Origin: Nocardioides terrae
GTDB taxonomy: Bacteria > Actinomycetota > Actinomycetes > Propionibacteriales > Nocardioidaceae
Assembly (NCBI RefSeq): GCF_900112345.1
Contig: NZ_FOLB01000011.1
Location: 1 to 64,000, forward strand
Direction: 5' to 3'
DNA: 64,000 nt
Position 1 is the stretch's first letter. Each line of letters begins with the position of its first letter. Shown here piece after piece: positions 50,400-61,086 of the stretch. The position numbers and the translations under genes were made by a program. A model generated the notes under the pieces. That model saw only the letters and a program-made list of their open reading frames with translations, was not told where the DNA came from and ran no database searches.

Positions 50400-52733
50400 A
50401 TGACCGACAAGCCGGCGGTGGCGGCGCCCCGAGCGAATGCCAACCAGGGGCGCGAGGGCGGTCAGCAACCCACCTCGACCCCGCCGTCGGGACGCAGCAT
50501 GCGCGCCAGGCTCGCCCGGATGGGCAACAAGAGCGGGACGGTCAACCCCGTCCTCGAGCCGCTCTTCCGCGCCGTGCGCGCGAACCACCCGAAGGCCGAC
50601 CTGGCCCTGCTCGAGCGCGCCTACGCCCGCGCCGAGGGCTGGCACGAGGGCCAGCTCCGCAAGAGCGGCGACCCCTACATCACCCACCCGCTCGCGGTGA
50701 CCACCATCCTCGCCGAGCTCGGCATGACCGAGCCGACCCTTGTCGCGGCGCTGCTGCACGACACCGTCGAGGACACGCCCTACACGCTCGAGCTCCTGAC
50801 CAAGGAGTTCGGCGCCGAGGTCGCCCGGCTCGTCGACGGGGTCACCAAGCTCGACAAGGTGCAGTACGGCGACTCGGCGCAGTCCGAGACGATCCGGAAG
50901 ATGATCGTGGCGATGTCGAAGGACATCCGGGTCCTCGTCATCAAGCTCGCCGACCGGCTGCACAACATGCGCACGCTGCGCTACGTGCCGGTGAAGTCGC
51001 AGGAGCGCAGCGCCCGCGAGACCCTCGACATCTACGCCCCGCTGGCCCACCGACTGGGCATGAACACGATCAAGTGGGAGCTCGAGGACCTCGCCTTCGC
51101 GACGCTGCACCCCAAGATCTACGACGAGATCGTGCGGCTCGTCGCCGAGCGGGCGCCCTCGCGCGACCAGTTCCTGGCCCAGGTGATCAGCCAGGTCGAG
51201 AACGACCTGCGCGAGGCGAAGATCAAGGCGACGGTCACCGGCCGCCCGAAGCACTACTACTCGATCTACCAGAAGATGATCGTCGGCGGTAAGGACTTCT
51301 CCGACATCTACGACCTCGTCGGCATCCGCATCCTCGTCCAGGAGGACCGCGACTGCTACTCGGTCCTGGGCGTCCTGCACTCGCGCTGGAACCCGGTGCT
51401 CGGCCGGTTCAAGGACTACATCTCGCTGCCCAAGTTCAACATGTACCAGTCCCTGCACACGACGGTGATCGGCCCGCAGGGCAAGCCCGTCGAGATGCAG
51501 ATCCGCACCTTTCCCATGCACCGGCGCGCGGAGTACGGCGTCGCGGCGCACTGGAAGTACAAGGAGGACGGCCGGGCCGGGGTCGACACCGACCAGCAGG
51601 GCGACCTGGACGACATGGGCTGGGTGCGCCAGCTGATGGACTGGCAGTCCGAGGTCGAGGACCCGGGCGAGTTCCTGGAGTCGCTGCGCTTCGAGATGAA
51701 CCGGACCGAGGTCTACGTCTTCACCCCGCGCGGCGACGTCATCGCGCTCCCGTCCGGTGCCACCCCCGTCGACTTCGCGTACGCCGTGCACACCGAGGTC
51801 GGCCACCACACGATCGGCGCGCGGGTCAACGGCCGCCTCGTCCCGCTGGAGTCGACGCTGGACAACGGCGACGTCATCGAGGTCTTCACCTCCAAGTCGC
51901 CCACCGCCGGACCGTCGCAGGACTGGCTCGGCTTCGTGAAGTCCAACCGGGCGCGGTCGAAGATCCGGGCCTGGTTCACCAAGGAGCGCCGCGAGGAGGC
52001 GATCGAGAAGGGCCAGGAGCAGATCGCCAAGCTCATGCGCAAGGAGGGCCTGCCGCTCAAGCGGCTGATGTCGCACGAGTCGCTGACCCTCGCCGCACGG
52101 CACTTCAACATCGCCGACGTGGACGCCCTCTACGCCGCCGTCGGCGAGGGCAACCTCTCAGCGCAGGCCGTCGTCCGGCGTGTCATCACCGAGCACGGCG
52201 GCAACGAGGGCGCCCAGGAGGACCTCGCCGAGGCGGTCACCATCACCGGCCGGCGCAACCGGCCGACCACCGCGCGCGGCGGCACCGACGCCGGCGTACT
52301 CGTCAAGGGCCAGCCGGACGTCTGGACCAAGCTCGCCAAGTGCTGCACCCCTGTCCCCGGCGACGCGATCATCGGGTTCGTCACCAAGGGCGGCGGCGTC
52401 TCGGTCCACCGTGCCGACTGCACCAACGCGTCCTCGCTGCAGAGCCAGCCGGAGCGGCTCCTCGACGTCGAGTGGGGCTCGGGCAGCGGCTCGACCTACC
52501 TCGTCAACATCCAGGTGGAGGCGCTCGACCGCTCCCGGCTGCTCTCCGACATCACCATGGCGATCTCGGACTCGCACGTGAACATCCTGTCCGCCCAGCT
52601 GCAGACCACCCGCGACCGGGTGGCCAAGAGCCGCTTCACCTTCGAGATGGCCGACACGAAGCACCTCGACCAGGTGCTCAAGTCGGTGCGCTCGGTCCCC
52701 GGCGTCTTCGACGCCTACCGCGTGACGTCGTGA
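50400..52733 (+). CDS. rel: Bifunctional (p)ppGpp synthetase/hydrolase, RelA/SpoT family
   Basis: A 777-residue stringent-response enzyme that makes and breaks (p)ppGpp. Order: HD hydrolase domain with LHDTVED near residue 120 and [12 protein letters not shown], synthetase domain ([20 protein letters not shown] through [20 protein letters not shown]), TGS domain ([20 protein letters not shown]) and C-terminal ACT domain ([14 protein letters not shown]-type segment). Both active sites look intact, so it can do both reactions. ATG 50400 is preferred over GTG 50394 because of the -10 box spacing. The first 35 residues are low-complexity. Confidence 0.96.
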   Translation: MTDKPAVAAPRANANQGREGGQQPTSTPPSGRSMRARLARMGNKSGTVNPVLEPLFRAVRANHPKADLALLERAYARAEGWHEGQLRKSGDPYITHPLAVTTILAELGMTEPTLVAALLHDTVEDTPYTLELLTKEFGAEVARLVDGVTKLDKVQYGDSAQSETIRKMIVAMSKDIRVLVIKLADRLHNMRTLRYVPVKSQERSARETLDIYAPLAHRLGMNTIKWELEDLAFATLHPKIYDEIVRLVAERAPSRDQFLAQVISQVENDLREAKIKATVTGRPKHYYSIYQKMIVGGKDFSDIYDLVGIRILVQEDRDCYSVLGVLHSRWNPVLGRFKDYISLPKFNMYQSLHTTVIGPQGKPVEMQIRTFPMHRRAEYGVAAHWKYKEDGRAGVDTDQQGDLDDMGWVRQLMDWQSEVEDPGEFLESLRFEMNRTEVYVFTPRGDVIALPSGATPVDFAYAVHTEVGHHTIGARVNGRLVPLESTLDNGDVIEVFTSKSPTAGPSQDWLGFVKSNRARSKIRAWFTKERREEAIEKGQEQIAKLMRKEGLPLKRLMSHESLTLAARHFNIADVDALYAAVGEGNLSAQAVVRRVITEHGGNEGAQEDLAEAVTITGRRNRPTTARGGTDAGVLVKGQPDVWTKLAKCCTPVPGDAIIGFVTKGGGVSVHRADCTNASSLQSQPERLLDVEWGSGSGSTYLVNIQVEALDRSRLLSDITMAISDSHVNILSAQLQTTRDRVAKSRFTFEMADTKHLDQVLKSVRSVPGVFDAYRVTS

Positions 52734-52808
52734 CGACGCGCGCGGCTTTGCACATGCGGGGGTCCGCGCTCCCCGAGGGTCTGACTACGATGGGCGCCTG
52801 CCGGGCTG

Positions 52809-52828
52809 CGGACGTCGTGTGACGTCCG
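52809..52828 (+). promoter_or_regulatory. 8-bp inverted repeat in the leader of the DUF349 gene
   Basis: CGGACGTC-gtgt-GACGTCCG lies 47-66 bases before GTG 52875 and just after a TACGAT -10-like box (52786-52791). It could be an operator or a leader hairpin; nothing in the sequence decides. Confidence 0.35.
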
Positions 52829-52874
52829 GCGGCGCCGGGGCAGTGTGACGACGATGATCGGACAGGGATCACCA

Positions 52875-54101
52875 GTGACCAGCAACGAGTGGGGCCGGGT
52901 CGACGCCGAGGGCAACGTCTATGTGACGACGCCGGAGGGGGAGCGGTGGGTCGGCCAGTACCCCGACGGTTCGCCGGAGGAGGCGCTGAAGCTCTTCACC
53001 GACCGCTTCGACCAGCTCGCCTTCGAGGTCGAGCAGCTGGAGCGGCGCGTGCACACCGCGAAGGCGAGCCCGGAGGAGGCCACCGAGGCGGTGAAGCTGG
53101 TGCGCGGCAAGGTCGCCGACGCCCACGCGGTCGGAGACCTGGCTTCACTGGCCGCCCGGCTCGACGCGCTGAGCCCGGTCATCGCGACGCAGCGCGAGGC
53201 CCGCAAGGCCGAGCGTGCCGCGCGGGCCGAGGAGGCGCGCGCCGAGAAGGAGCGCATCGTCGCCGAGGCCGAGACCCTCGCCCAGGGCAACGACTGGCGC
53301 AACGGCGCCAACCGGCTGCGCGACCTGCTCGAGCAGTGGAAGGTGCTGCCGCGCATCGACCGCGCCGGCGACGAGGCGCTGTGGAAGCGGTTCTCGACCG
53401 CCCGGACCGCCTACACGCGCCGCCGCAAGGCCCACTTCGCCGAGCTCAACGAGAAGCGCGAGGGTGCTCGCGCGATCAAGGAGAAGCTGGTCGTGGAGGC
53501 CGAGGCGCTCAGCGACTCGACCGACTGGGGCCCGACCGCGGGGCGCTACCGCGACCTCATGCAGCGGTGGAAGGCCGCCGGCCCCGCGCCGAAGGACGTC
53601 GACGACGCGCTCTGGAAGCGGTTCCGTGGCGCGCAGGACTCCTTCTTCGGAGCCCGTGACGCCGCGAACGCGGCGATCGACGCCGAGTTCGGCGCAAACG
53701 CGGAGGTCAAGGAGCAGCTCCTGGTCGAGGCCGAGGCGCTCCTGCCGGTCCAGGATCTCGCCGCCACCAAGGCCGCCTTCCGCGACCTCGCCGACCGGTG
53801 GGACGCCGCGGGCAAGGTGCCGCGCGACCGGATCCGCGACCTCGAGGGCCGCATGCGCAAGGTCGAGCAGGCGATCAAGGCCGTCGAGGACGAGCAGTGG
53901 AGCAGGTCGGACCCGGAGAAGTCCGCCCGCGCCGACGACATGATCTCCAAGCTCGAGGCCGCGATCGCCCAGGTCGAGGGCGACCTGGAGAAGGCCCGGG
54001 CCGCCGGCGACCCCAAGCGGATCTCGTCGCTGGAGGAGAACCTCGAGTCGCGCAAGCAGTTCCTGGACATGGCTCGTCGGGCGAGCGCCGACTTCAGCTA
54101 G
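52875..54101 (+). CDS. DUF349-domain coiled-coil protein
   Basis: A 408-residue, highly charged, mostly helical protein. After an N-terminal segment (NEWGRVDAEGNVYVTTPEGE) it carries at least three DUF349 repeats, each with a Trp pair and spacing like DWRNGANRLRDLLEQWKVLP, DWGPTAGRYRDLMQRWKAAG and AFRDLADRWDAAGKVPRDR. The role of the family is not settled; members are found across actinobacteria downstream of rel. GTG 52875 is chosen since homologues begin TSNEWGRVD; GTG 52845 and ATG 52854 are in frame. Confidence 0.85.
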   Translation: MTSNEWGRVDAEGNVYVTTPEGERWVGQYPDGSPEEALKLFTDRFDQLAFEVEQLERRVHTAKASPEEATEAVKLVRGKVADAHAVGDLASLAARLDALSPVIATQREARKAERAARAEEARAEKERIVAEAETLAQGNDWRNGANRLRDLLEQWKVLPRIDRAGDEALWKRFSTARTAYTRRRKAHFAELNEKREGARAIKEKLVVEAEALSDSTDWGPTAGRYRDLMQRWKAAGPAPKDVDDALWKRFRGAQDSFFGARDAANAAIDAEFGANAEVKEQLLVEAEALLPVQDLAATKAAFRDLADRWDAAGKVPRDRIRDLEGRMRKVEQAIKAVEDEQWSRSDPEKSARADDMISKLEAAIAQVEGDLEKARAAGDPKRISSLEENLESRKQFLDMARRASADFS

Positions 54102-54168
54102 GCGTGACCCGTTCGGCCCTCCGACCACCGATGCGACGGACGTCTTCGGCCCTGGATAGGGTTGCCCG

Positions 54169-54861
54169 GTGTCGAGCATAGGGCTGATCGCCGGCTTCCC
54201 CGCCGGTCCGTGGGGCACCAACTGCTACGTGGTCGCGACCGGGCCGGGCAGTGAGTGCGTGGTCATCGACCCGGGCAAGGACTCCGCCGCCGGCATCGCC
54301 GACGTGGTCCGCGAGCACCGGCTGAAGCCCGTCTCGGTGCTCGTCACGCACGGCCACGTGGACCACATGTGGTGCGTGGCCCCGGTCGCCGGGACCTACG
54401 ACGCCACCGCCTGGATCCACCCGACCGACCGGCACCTGCTCGCAGACCCGATGGCCGGCATGAGCCCCGAGACCGTCCAGATGGTGCTCGGCGGCGGCTA
54501 CAGCTGGGCCGAGCCGGACGACGTCCAGGAGCTGGCCGACGGTCAGGCGCTGGAGCTCGCCGGCCTGCGCTTCCTGGTCGACCACACGCCAGGCCACACC
54601 GAGGGGTCGGTCACCTTCCGGACGCCGTACGGCCGCGACGACGTCTCCGAGGTGATGTTCTCCGGCGACGTCCTCTTCGCGGGCTCGATCGGGCGGACCG
54701 ACCTCCCCGGCGGAAACCATGCCGCCATGCTGCGCAGCCTGACCACCAAGGTGCTGCCGCTGGCCGACGACACCGTCGTGCTCCCCGGGCACGGCGACCA
54801 GACCTCGATCGGCCGCGAGCGCGCCACCAACCCGTTCCTCCAGGACCTGATCACCTCATGA
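54169..54861 (+). CDS. Metallo-beta-lactamase-fold hydrolase, glyoxalase II-like
   Basis: A 230-residue two-metal hydrolase. The metal site is THGHVDHMW near residue 60, [10 protein letters not shown] near 140, an Asp in [20 protein letters not shown] and VLPGHGDQT. It would hydrolyse a thioester such as an acyl-mycothiol or another small ester. TAGGGT ends six bases before GTG 54169, so the message may be leaderless. It sits directly before hisS and overlaps it by four bases. Its place between rel and hisS is usual in actinobacteria. Confidence 0.87.
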   Translation: MSSIGLIAGFPAGPWGTNCYVVATGPGSECVVIDPGKDSAAGIADVVREHRLKPVSVLVTHGHVDHMWCVAPVAGTYDATAWIHPTDRHLLADPMAGMSPETVQMVLGGGYSWAEPDDVQELADGQALELAGLRFLVDHTPGHTEGSVTFRTPYGRDDVSEVMFSGDVLFAGSIGRTDLPGGNHAAMLRSLTTKVLPLADDTVVLPGHGDQTSIGRERATNPFLQDLITS

Positions 54862-56156
54862 GCGCCCACGACAGGATCGCCGCCCCCAAGGGCGTCCCCG
54901 AGTACCTCCCGCCCGTCTCCTCCTCCTGGCTCGCGATCCGCGAGACGCTCGCCCGGCAGGCGACCCTCGCCGGCTACGGCTACATCGAGCTGCCGGTGTT
55001 CGAGGAGACGGCCCTCTACGTCCGCGGCGTGGGGGAGTCGACCGACGTCGTCTCCAAGGAGATGTACACCTTCACCGACCGCGGCGGCCGGTCGCTGACG
55101 CTGCGCCCCGAGGGCACCGCGGGCGTCATGCGCTCGGTCATCGAGCACAGCCTCGACCGCGGCCAGCTGCCGGTGAAGCTCTGGTACGCCGGCCCGTTCT
55201 TCCGCGCCGAGCGCCCGCAGCACGGCCGCTACCGCCAGCTGCAGCAGTTCGGCGTCGAGGCGATCGGCTCCGAGGATCCCGCGCTCGACGCCGAGGTGAT
55301 CGCGATCGCCGACAACGGCTACCGCGCGCTCGGCCTGACCGGCTACCGGCTCGAGATCACCAGCCTCGGCTGCGCCGACTGCCGGCCGGCCTACCGCGAG
55401 AAGCTGGTCGCGTTCCTCGAGGGCCTCGACCTCGACGACGCCACCCGGGAGCGCGCCCGGATCAACCCGCTGCGCGTCCTCGACGACAAGCGGCCCGAGG
55501 TCATCGCCCAGCTCACCGACGCGCCGCTGATGATCGACCACCTCGATGAGGCCTGCGCCGAGCACTTCGCGGCGGTCCGGGCGCTGCTGGACGCCGGAGG
55601 GACGGCGTCGCAGGTCACGTACACCGTCAATCCGCGGATGGTGCGCGGCCTCGACTACTACACCCGGACCACGTTCGAGTTCGTCCACGACGGCCTCGGA
55701 GCGCAGTCCGGCATCGGCGGCGGCGGTCGCTACGACGGCCTGATGAGCGAGCTCGGCGGTCAGGAGCTCTCCGGCATCGGCTTCGGGCTGGGTCTGGACC
55801 GCATCCTGCTCGCCTGCCAGGCGGAGGGGCTCACGCCCGGTCCGGCCACCGCCCTCGACGTGTACGTCGTCCCGCTCGGTGCGGCCCGCCAGCGAGCGGC
55901 CCTGCTCGTGGCCGAGCTGCGCCGCGCGGGCCTGCGCACCGACCAGGGCTTCGGCGAACGCGGGCTCAAGGGCGCCATGAAGGCCGCCGACCGCTCGGGC
56001 GCACCCCTCGTCGTCGTGGTCGGCGAGCGCGACCTCGAGGCGGGCGTCGCCCAGGTGAAGTCGATGGACACCGGCGACCAGGTCCCGGTCCCCTGGGACG
56101 ACCTCGCCACCTACTTGACCAACGTCATCGCAGCAACGAAGGAGCAGAACCAGTGA
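54858..56156 (+). CDS. hisS: Histidyl-tRNA synthetase
   Basis: A 432-residue class II synthetase that charges tRNA-His. Motif 2 lies at [20 protein letters not shown], the histidine-specific segment at [15 protein letters not shown], motif 3 at [15 protein letters not shown], and the C-terminal anticodon domain begins near [23 protein letters not shown] 54858 overlaps the preceding stop, and its own stop overlaps the aspS GTG, so the three genes are co-translated. Confidence 0.97.
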   Translation: MSAHDRIAAPKGVPEYLPPVSSSWLAIRETLARQATLAGYGYIELPVFEETALYVRGVGESTDVVSKEMYTFTDRGGRSLTLRPEGTAGVMRSVIEHSLDRGQLPVKLWYAGPFFRAERPQHGRYRQLQQFGVEAIGSEDPALDAEVIAIADNGYRALGLTGYRLEITSLGCADCRPAYREKLVAFLEGLDLDDATRERARINPLRVLDDKRPEVIAQLTDAPLMIDHLDEACAEHFAAVRALLDAGGTASQVTYTVNPRMVRGLDYYTRTTFEFVHDGLGAQSGIGGGGRYDGLMSELGGQELSGIGFGLGLDRILLACQAEGLTPGPATALDVYVVPLGAARQRAALLVAELRRAGLRTDQGFGERGLKGAMKAADRSGAPLVVVVGERDLEAGVAQVKSMDTGDQVPVPWDDLATYLTNVIAATKEQNQ

Positions 56157-57952
56157 TCCGGACACACGAGGCCGGCGCCCTGCGCGCCGAGCAGGTCGGG
56201 CAGACCGTCACCCTCGCAGGGTGGGTGGCCCGGCGACGTGATCACGGCGGGGTGACCTTCATCGACCTGCGTGATGCCAGCGGCATCGTGCAGATCGTCT
56301 TCCGCGAGGAGGAGACGGCGCACGCCCTGCGCAACGAGTTCTGCATCAAGGTCGTCGGCGAGGTCGTCGCCCGCACCGAGGGCAACGTCAACCCCAACAT
56401 CGCCACCGGCGAGGTCGAGGTCGTCGTCAGCGAGCTGGAGATCCTCAACACGGCCGCACCGCTGCCTTTCCAGATCGACGACGCGGCGTCGCACGGGGGC
56501 GAGGTCGGCGAGGAGGCGCGGCTCAAGTACCGCTACCTCGACCTGCGCCGCTCCGGCCCCGCCTCGGCGATCCGGCTCCGGTCGAAGGTCTACCAGGCCA
56601 TCCGCGAGGTGCTCGGCCGCCGCGACTTCGTCGAGGTCGAGACCCCGACGCTGACCCGGTCCACGCCCGAGGGCGCCCGCGACTTCGTCGTGCCGGCGCG
56701 CCTGCACCCCGGCAGCTGGTACGCGCTGCCGCAGAGCCCGCAGCTGTTCAAGCAGCTGCTCATGGTCGGCGGGCTGGAGCGCTACTACCAGATCGCCCGC
56801 TGCTACCGCGACGAGGACTTCCGCGCCGACCGGCAGCCGGAGTTCACCCAGCTCGACATCGAGATGAGCTTCGTCGACCAGGACGACGTCATCGAGATGA
56901 TGGAGGACGTCATCAAGGCGATGTGGGCCACGATCGACGTCGAGGTCGCGACCCCGATCCGGCGCATCACCTACGCCGAGGCGATGAGCAAGTACGGCTC
57001 CGACAAGCCCGACCTGCGCCTCGGCCTCGAGCTGGTCGAGTGCACCGACTACTTCAAGGAGACGCCCTTCCGCGTCTTCCAGCAGTATCCGGAGGGTTAC
57101 GTCGGCGCCGTGGTCATGCCGGGTGGCGGCAGCCAGCCGCGCAAGCAGCTCGACGCCTGGCAGGAGTGGGCCAAGCAGCGCGGCGCGCGCGGCCTGGCCT
57201 ACGTGCTGGTCGGCGAGGACGGCACCCTCGGCGGCCCCGTCGCCAAGAACCTGACCGAGACCGAGCAGGCCGGCCTGGCCGCGCACGTCGGGGCCCAGCC
57301 CGGCGACTGCATCTTCTTCGCCGCCGGCGCCACCAAGTCCAGTCGCGCGCTGCTCGGCGCGGCCCGGCTGGAGATCGGCAGCCGGCTCGGCATGCTCGAC
57401 CCCGACCGGTTCGAGTTCGTGTGGGTGGTCGACGCCCCGATGTTCGAGCCGGCCGGCGACGCGGTCGCCTCCGGTGACGTGGCCGTCGGCGCGGGGGAGT
57501 GGACCGCCGTCCACCACGCCTTCACCGGACCGAAGCCGGAGTTCCTCGACACCTTCGACACCGACCCGGGTTCGGCGCTCGCCTACGCCTACGACATCGT
57601 CTGCAACGGGTCCGAGCTCGGCGGCGGATCGATCCGTATCCACCGCGAGGACGTCCAGAAGCGCGTCTTCAACGTGATGGGCATCAGCGACGAGCAGGCG
57701 CAGGAGAAGTTCGGCTTCCTGCTCGATGCGTTCAAGTTCGGCGCCCCGCCGCACGGCGGCATCGCCCTGGGCATGGACCGCGTGGTCCAGCACCTCGCGA
57801 AGGCCGAATCGATCCGTGAGGTGATCGCGTTCCCGAAGTCGGGCGGCGGGTTCGACCCGCTGACCTCCGCCCCGGCGCCGATCACTGCCCAGCAACGGGC
57901 CGAAGCCGGTGTCGACGCGGTCCCGACGGAAGATCTGTCCTCCGAGGGCTGA
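56153..57952 (+). CDS. aspS: Aspartyl-tRNA synthetase (bacterial type)
   Basis: A 599-residue class II synthetase. N-terminal OB-fold anticodon domain ([20 protein letters not shown]), motif 1 and 2 region ([20 protein letters not shown], then [20 protein letters not shown]), the bacterial GAD insert around residues 300-400, and motif 3 in [20 protein letters not shown]. It charges tRNA-Asp; if the genome lacks an AsnRS it would also misacylate tRNA-Asn, which cannot be judged here. GTG 56153 overlaps the hisS stop by four bases. Confidence 0.97.
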   Translation: MIRTHEAGALRAEQVGQTVTLAGWVARRRDHGGVTFIDLRDASGIVQIVFREEETAHALRNEFCIKVVGEVVARTEGNVNPNIATGEVEVVVSELEILNTAAPLPFQIDDAASHGGEVGEEARLKYRYLDLRRSGPASAIRLRSKVYQAIREVLGRRDFVEVETPTLTRSTPEGARDFVVPARLHPGSWYALPQSPQLFKQLLMVGGLERYYQIARCYRDEDFRADRQPEFTQLDIEMSFVDQDDVIEMMEDVIKAMWATIDVEVATPIRRITYAEAMSKYGSDKPDLRLGLELVECTDYFKETPFRVFQQYPEGYVGAVVMPGGGSQPRKQLDAWQEWAKQRGARGLAYVLVGEDGTLGGPVAKNLTETEQAGLAAHVGAQPGDCIFFAAGATKSSRALLGAARLEIGSRLGMLDPDRFEFVWVVDAPMFEPAGDAVASGDVAVGAGEWTAVHHAFTGPKPEFLDTFDTDPGSALAYAYDIVCNGSELGGGSIRIHREDVQKRVFNVMGISDEQAQEKFGFLLDAFKFGAPPHGGIALGMDRVVQHLAKAESIREVIAFPKSGGGFDPLTSAPAPITAQQRAEAGVDAVPTEDLSSEG

Positions 57953-58059
57953 TCGCCCGCGAATGCTCCCTGTCCAGGGGCGATCCGCCGTACGCGCCTG
58001 TCCACCCGTTGAGACCAGATCGTTACGTACGCGCGACGTTCGCGTCGTAGACCGTCCCA

Positions 58060-58065
58060 TATAGT
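58060..58065 (+). promoter_or_regulatory. Probable -10 element for the peptide-transport operon
   Basis: TATAGT lies 59 bases before GTG 58125 in the 172-base space after aspS. CGACG-ttcg-CGTCG (58034-58047) just upstream would overlap the -35 region and could be an operator. Moderate support only. Confidence 0.4.
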
Positions 58066-58124
58066 GCAACGAGCCCTGGGGAGCACAGCCCTCCTCGGCC
58101 ACCTGCTGTGAAAGGAACAACCAC

Positions 58125-59156
58125 GTGACGCTGAACGTCTCGGAACTCGAGTCGCACGGCACTGACGATCTCGTCGAGGTCGAGGGTCTGGAGCAGTCGA
58201 GCGTCGCCGGTCGCTCTCCGATGCAGCTGGCTGTCGCCCGGTTCCGCAAGGACCGGCTCTCGATGGTGTCGCTGTTCTTCTCGATCATCATCGTGCTCTG
58301 CGCCATCGCGGCGCCGATCCTCGTGGCGGCCGGCGTGCTGCACCCGAACGCGGTCCACCAGGAGCTCCTTGGCAACGACGGCGTCACGCCGAAGGGTGGC
58401 TGGAGCGGTGTCAGCGGCAGCCACTGGCTGGGTGTCGAGCCGGGCCTCGGGCGCGACCTGGGTGCCCGACTCATGCTCGCGCTGACCTACTCGCTGGCGA
58501 TCGCGCTCACCGCCACGGCGCTCACCGTGTTCATCGGGACCGTGCTGGGCATCGTCGCCGGGTTCTCCCGCGGCATCGTCGACGGCGTGGTCGGCCGGTT
58601 CATCGACCTGACGCTCTCCTTCCCCCAGACGATGATGCTGCTGGCCCTCTCGTCGCCCGCCGTGCTGTTCCTGCGGACGACGATGGCGGACGTGCCCGGC
58701 TTCGGCGTGCTGGAGGACCGCGACCGCGCGACCGGCCTCTACGTGATCATCATCCTGGCGGCCTTCGGCTGGCCGCCCGTCGCGCGCGTGGTCCGCGGTC
58801 AGGTGCTGTCGCTGCGCGAGCGTGAGTACATCGACGCGGCGCGCCTGCTCGGCGCCTCCCGCTTCCGCCTCTACTTCAAGGAAGTGCTGCCCAACGTGTG
58901 GGCGCCGGTGCTCGTCTACGTGACGCTGCTCGTGCCGGCCTACATCTCCGCGGAGGCGGCCTTCGCCTACCTGGGTGTCGCGATCAAGCCGCCGACCCCG
59001 ACGCTGGGCAACATCCTGGCCGACTCGGTCAACTACACCAGTGCCGATCCCTGGTTCTTCTTCGTACCCGGCATCGTCCTCGCACTCACCGTCGTCGTGT
59101 TCAACCTCGTCGGCGACGGTGCGCGCGACGCCCTCGATCCGAAGACGGATCGCTAA
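58125..59156 (+). CDS. Dipeptide/oligopeptide ABC transporter permease, DppC/OppC-like
   Basis: A 343-residue inner-membrane permease with six helices. The N-terminal OppC-type segment (SPMQLAVARFRKDRLSMVSL) precedes helix 1, and the EAA loop that contacts the ATPases is REYIDAARLLGASRFRLYFK. HWLGVEPGLGRDLGARLMLA is the family's conserved loop after helix 1. GTG 58125 has AAAGGAA upstream. Here it is first in the operon, ahead of the lipoprotein gene, whereas the DppB-like permease comes after it. Confidence 0.9.
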   Translation: MTLNVSELESHGTDDLVEVEGLEQSSVAGRSPMQLAVARFRKDRLSMVSLFFSIIIVLCAIAAPILVAAGVLHPNAVHQELLGNDGVTPKGGWSGVSGSHWLGVEPGLGRDLGARLMLALTYSLAIALTATALTVFIGTVLGIVAGFSRGIVDGVVGRFIDLTLSFPQTMMLLALSSPAVLFLRTTMADVPGFGVLEDRDRATGLYVIIILAAFGWPPVARVVRGQVLSLREREYIDAARLLGASRFRLYFKEVLPNVWAPVLVYVTLLVPAYISAEAAFAYLGVAIKPPTPTLGNILADSVNYTSADPWFFFVPGIVLALTVVVFNLVGDGARDALDPKTDR

Positions 59157-59241
59157 AGACCCAGTCCGTCGCCCTCTGGGGCGAAAGGCTGTTGCGCCGA
59201 CGCACTGCGCGGGGCGCGTTCACTCAGAAAAAGGAGACAGA

Positions 59242-60993
59242 ATGGCCATCAGCAAGAAGCCGTTCGCTGCGTTGGCGGCAAGTGCGCTTGCGCTCTCGGT
59301 CGCTGCCTGCGGCGGAAGTGATGACAACGGCGGAGGCGGCGGCAACAGCGACAACAAGAGCGCCGCGGGTTCCAAGGGTGGCACCGCCATCTTCTTCAAC
59401 GGTGTGCGCAACACCGAGCACTGGGACCCCCAGCGCATGTACATCGGCCGCGACCTGAACAACTCCGGCCGGCTGTTCTACCGCAGCCTGGTGGCCTACC
59501 CCGCCTCCAACGACGCCAAGGAAGGCACCACCCCGGTCGCCGACCTCGCCACCGACACCGGCAAGACCGACGACGGCGGCAAGACCTGGCAGTTCACCGT
59601 GCGCGACGACGTGAAGTGGCAGGACGGCAAGCCGATCACCTGCGAGGACTTCAAGTACGGCGCCTCGCGCAACTTCGCGACCGACGTCATCATCGGTGGC
59701 CCGGCGAACTACCTGTTCACCTACCTGGACATCCCCCAGGGCAAGGACGGCCTCCCGGTCTACGACGGTCCTTACAAGAAGGACAACCAGGACCTCTTCG
59801 ACAAGGCCGTGACCTGCGACGGGCAGACGATCACGTACCACATGAAGAAGGTGTGGCCGGACTTCCCGCAGTCCATCGCCTCGCTGCGTTACCTCGACCC
59901 GTACCGTCAGGACCTGGACAAGGGCGACGCCAGCAACTTCCAGATCATCTCGAACGGCCCCTACAAGCTCGACGGCAACTGGACCGAGGGCACCGGCGGC
60001 ACGTTCGTCCGCAACGAGAACTGGGACGAGAGCACCGATCCGATCCGCAAGGCGCTCCCGGACAAGTGGGAGTTCCGCGAGGGCGACCAGGACGAGGCGA
60101 TCTACGACCAGCTGCTCGCCGACTCCGGTGACGCGCAGTTCGGCGTGACCGAGCGTCGTCTGCCCCCGACCGACTACGGCCGCATCGACGAGGTGAAGGA
60201 CCGCTACACGCAGGTCGAGTCGCCGTTCGTCGACTACCTGCTGCCGAACTTCAACTCGCCGGTCTTCAAGGACAAGGCGTGCCGTGAGGCGCTCGCCATG
60301 GCGACCAGCCGCGCCTCGTGGATCCAGGCCGGTGGCGGTGACCGTGCGTTCAAGCCGGCCTACTCCGTCATCAACCCGTCGGTCCCCGGTTACACCGAGA
60401 ACCCGAAGTTCAAGTCGATCCCCGACGAGGGTGACCCTGCCGGTGCCAAGGCCAAGCTGGCCGAGTGCTCGGCCCCGAAGCCGGTGAAGATCAAGTTCAC
60501 CTACTCGGGCGGCACGCCCACCTCGGACAAGCAGGCCTCCGCGCTGAAGGACGCCTGGGACAAGGCCGGGTTCGTCACCGAGCTCGACCCGCTGCAGGAC
60601 ACGTACTACTCGGTGATCCAGAAGCCCGACGCGGACTTCGACGTCACCTGGGCCGGTTGGGGCGCTGACTGGCCGTCGGTCGGCACCGTGATCCCGCCGC
60701 TGTTCGACAGCCGCATCAACATCACCAAGTCGTCCAACGGCAACGACTACGGCAACTACAAGGGCGGTCCTGAGGTCGACTCGGCCATCGACGCCGCCTA
60801 CGCCGAGGCCGACCTCGACAAGGCCGCGCAGGACTGGGCCGGCGTCGACGCCAAGCTGAGCGACGATGTTGCCTACATCCCGCTCGAGATCACGATCTTC
60901 AACTTCCTCCACGGATCGAAGATCACCGGTTACTCCAACAACGTCTCGACCAACGGCTACGCCGACCTGGCCGTGATCGGGGTCTCCAAGTAA
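59242..60993 (+). CDS. Peptide ABC transporter substrate-binding lipoprotein
   Basis: A 583-residue extracellular binding protein of the family 5 (DppA/OppA) type. The signal sequence ends in the lipobox SVAAC (Cys about residue 23), so it is lipid-anchored, followed by a Gly/Asn/Ser-rich linker. Core segments such as FTVRDDVKWQDGKPITCEDF and VTWAGWGADWPSVGTVIPPL match the family. It binds peptides or related ligands and hands them to the permeases. AAAAAGGAG precedes ATG 59242, a strong ribosome site. A long stable hairpin follows the gene. Confidence 0.92.
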   Translation: MAISKKPFAALAASALALSVAACGGSDDNGGGGGNSDNKSAAGSKGGTAIFFNGVRNTEHWDPQRMYIGRDLNNSGRLFYRSLVAYPASNDAKEGTTPVADLATDTGKTDDGGKTWQFTVRDDVKWQDGKPITCEDFKYGASRNFATDVIIGGPANYLFTYLDIPQGKDGLPVYDGPYKKDNQDLFDKAVTCDGQTITYHMKKVWPDFPQSIASLRYLDPYRQDLDKGDASNFQIISNGPYKLDGNWTEGTGGTFVRNENWDESTDPIRKALPDKWEFREGDQDEAIYDQLLADSGDAQFGVTERRLPPTDYGRIDEVKDRYTQVESPFVDYLLPNFNSPVFKDKACREALAMATSRASWIQAGGGDRAFKPAYSVINPSVPGYTENPKFKSIPDEGDPAGAKAKLAECSAPKPVKIKFTYSGGTPTSDKQASALKDAWDKAGFVTELDPLQDTYYSVIQKPDADFDVTWAGWGADWPSVGTVIPPLFDSRINITKSSNGNDYGNYKGGPEVDSAIDAAYAEADLDKAAQDWAGVDAKLSDDVAYIPLEITIFNFLHGSKITGYSNNVSTNGYADLAVIGVSK

Positions 60994-61005
60994 CATCCTC
61001 GGCCG

Positions 61006-61046
61006 CCGGTGGTCGGGAGCTGCGCTTCGTAGCTCCCGACCACCGG
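61006..61046 (+). terminator. 16-bp perfect hairpin after the binding-protein gene
   Basis: The arm at 61006-61021 pairs perfectly with 61031-61046 around a nine-base loop. Inside the operon, such a structure usually ends part of the transcripts or protects the 3' end, keeping binding protein in excess over the membrane parts. Confidence 0.7.
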
Positions 61047-61086
61047 TGCCTGCCCGGCCCTTCCGTCTGCTAGCAGGGACTCCGCT

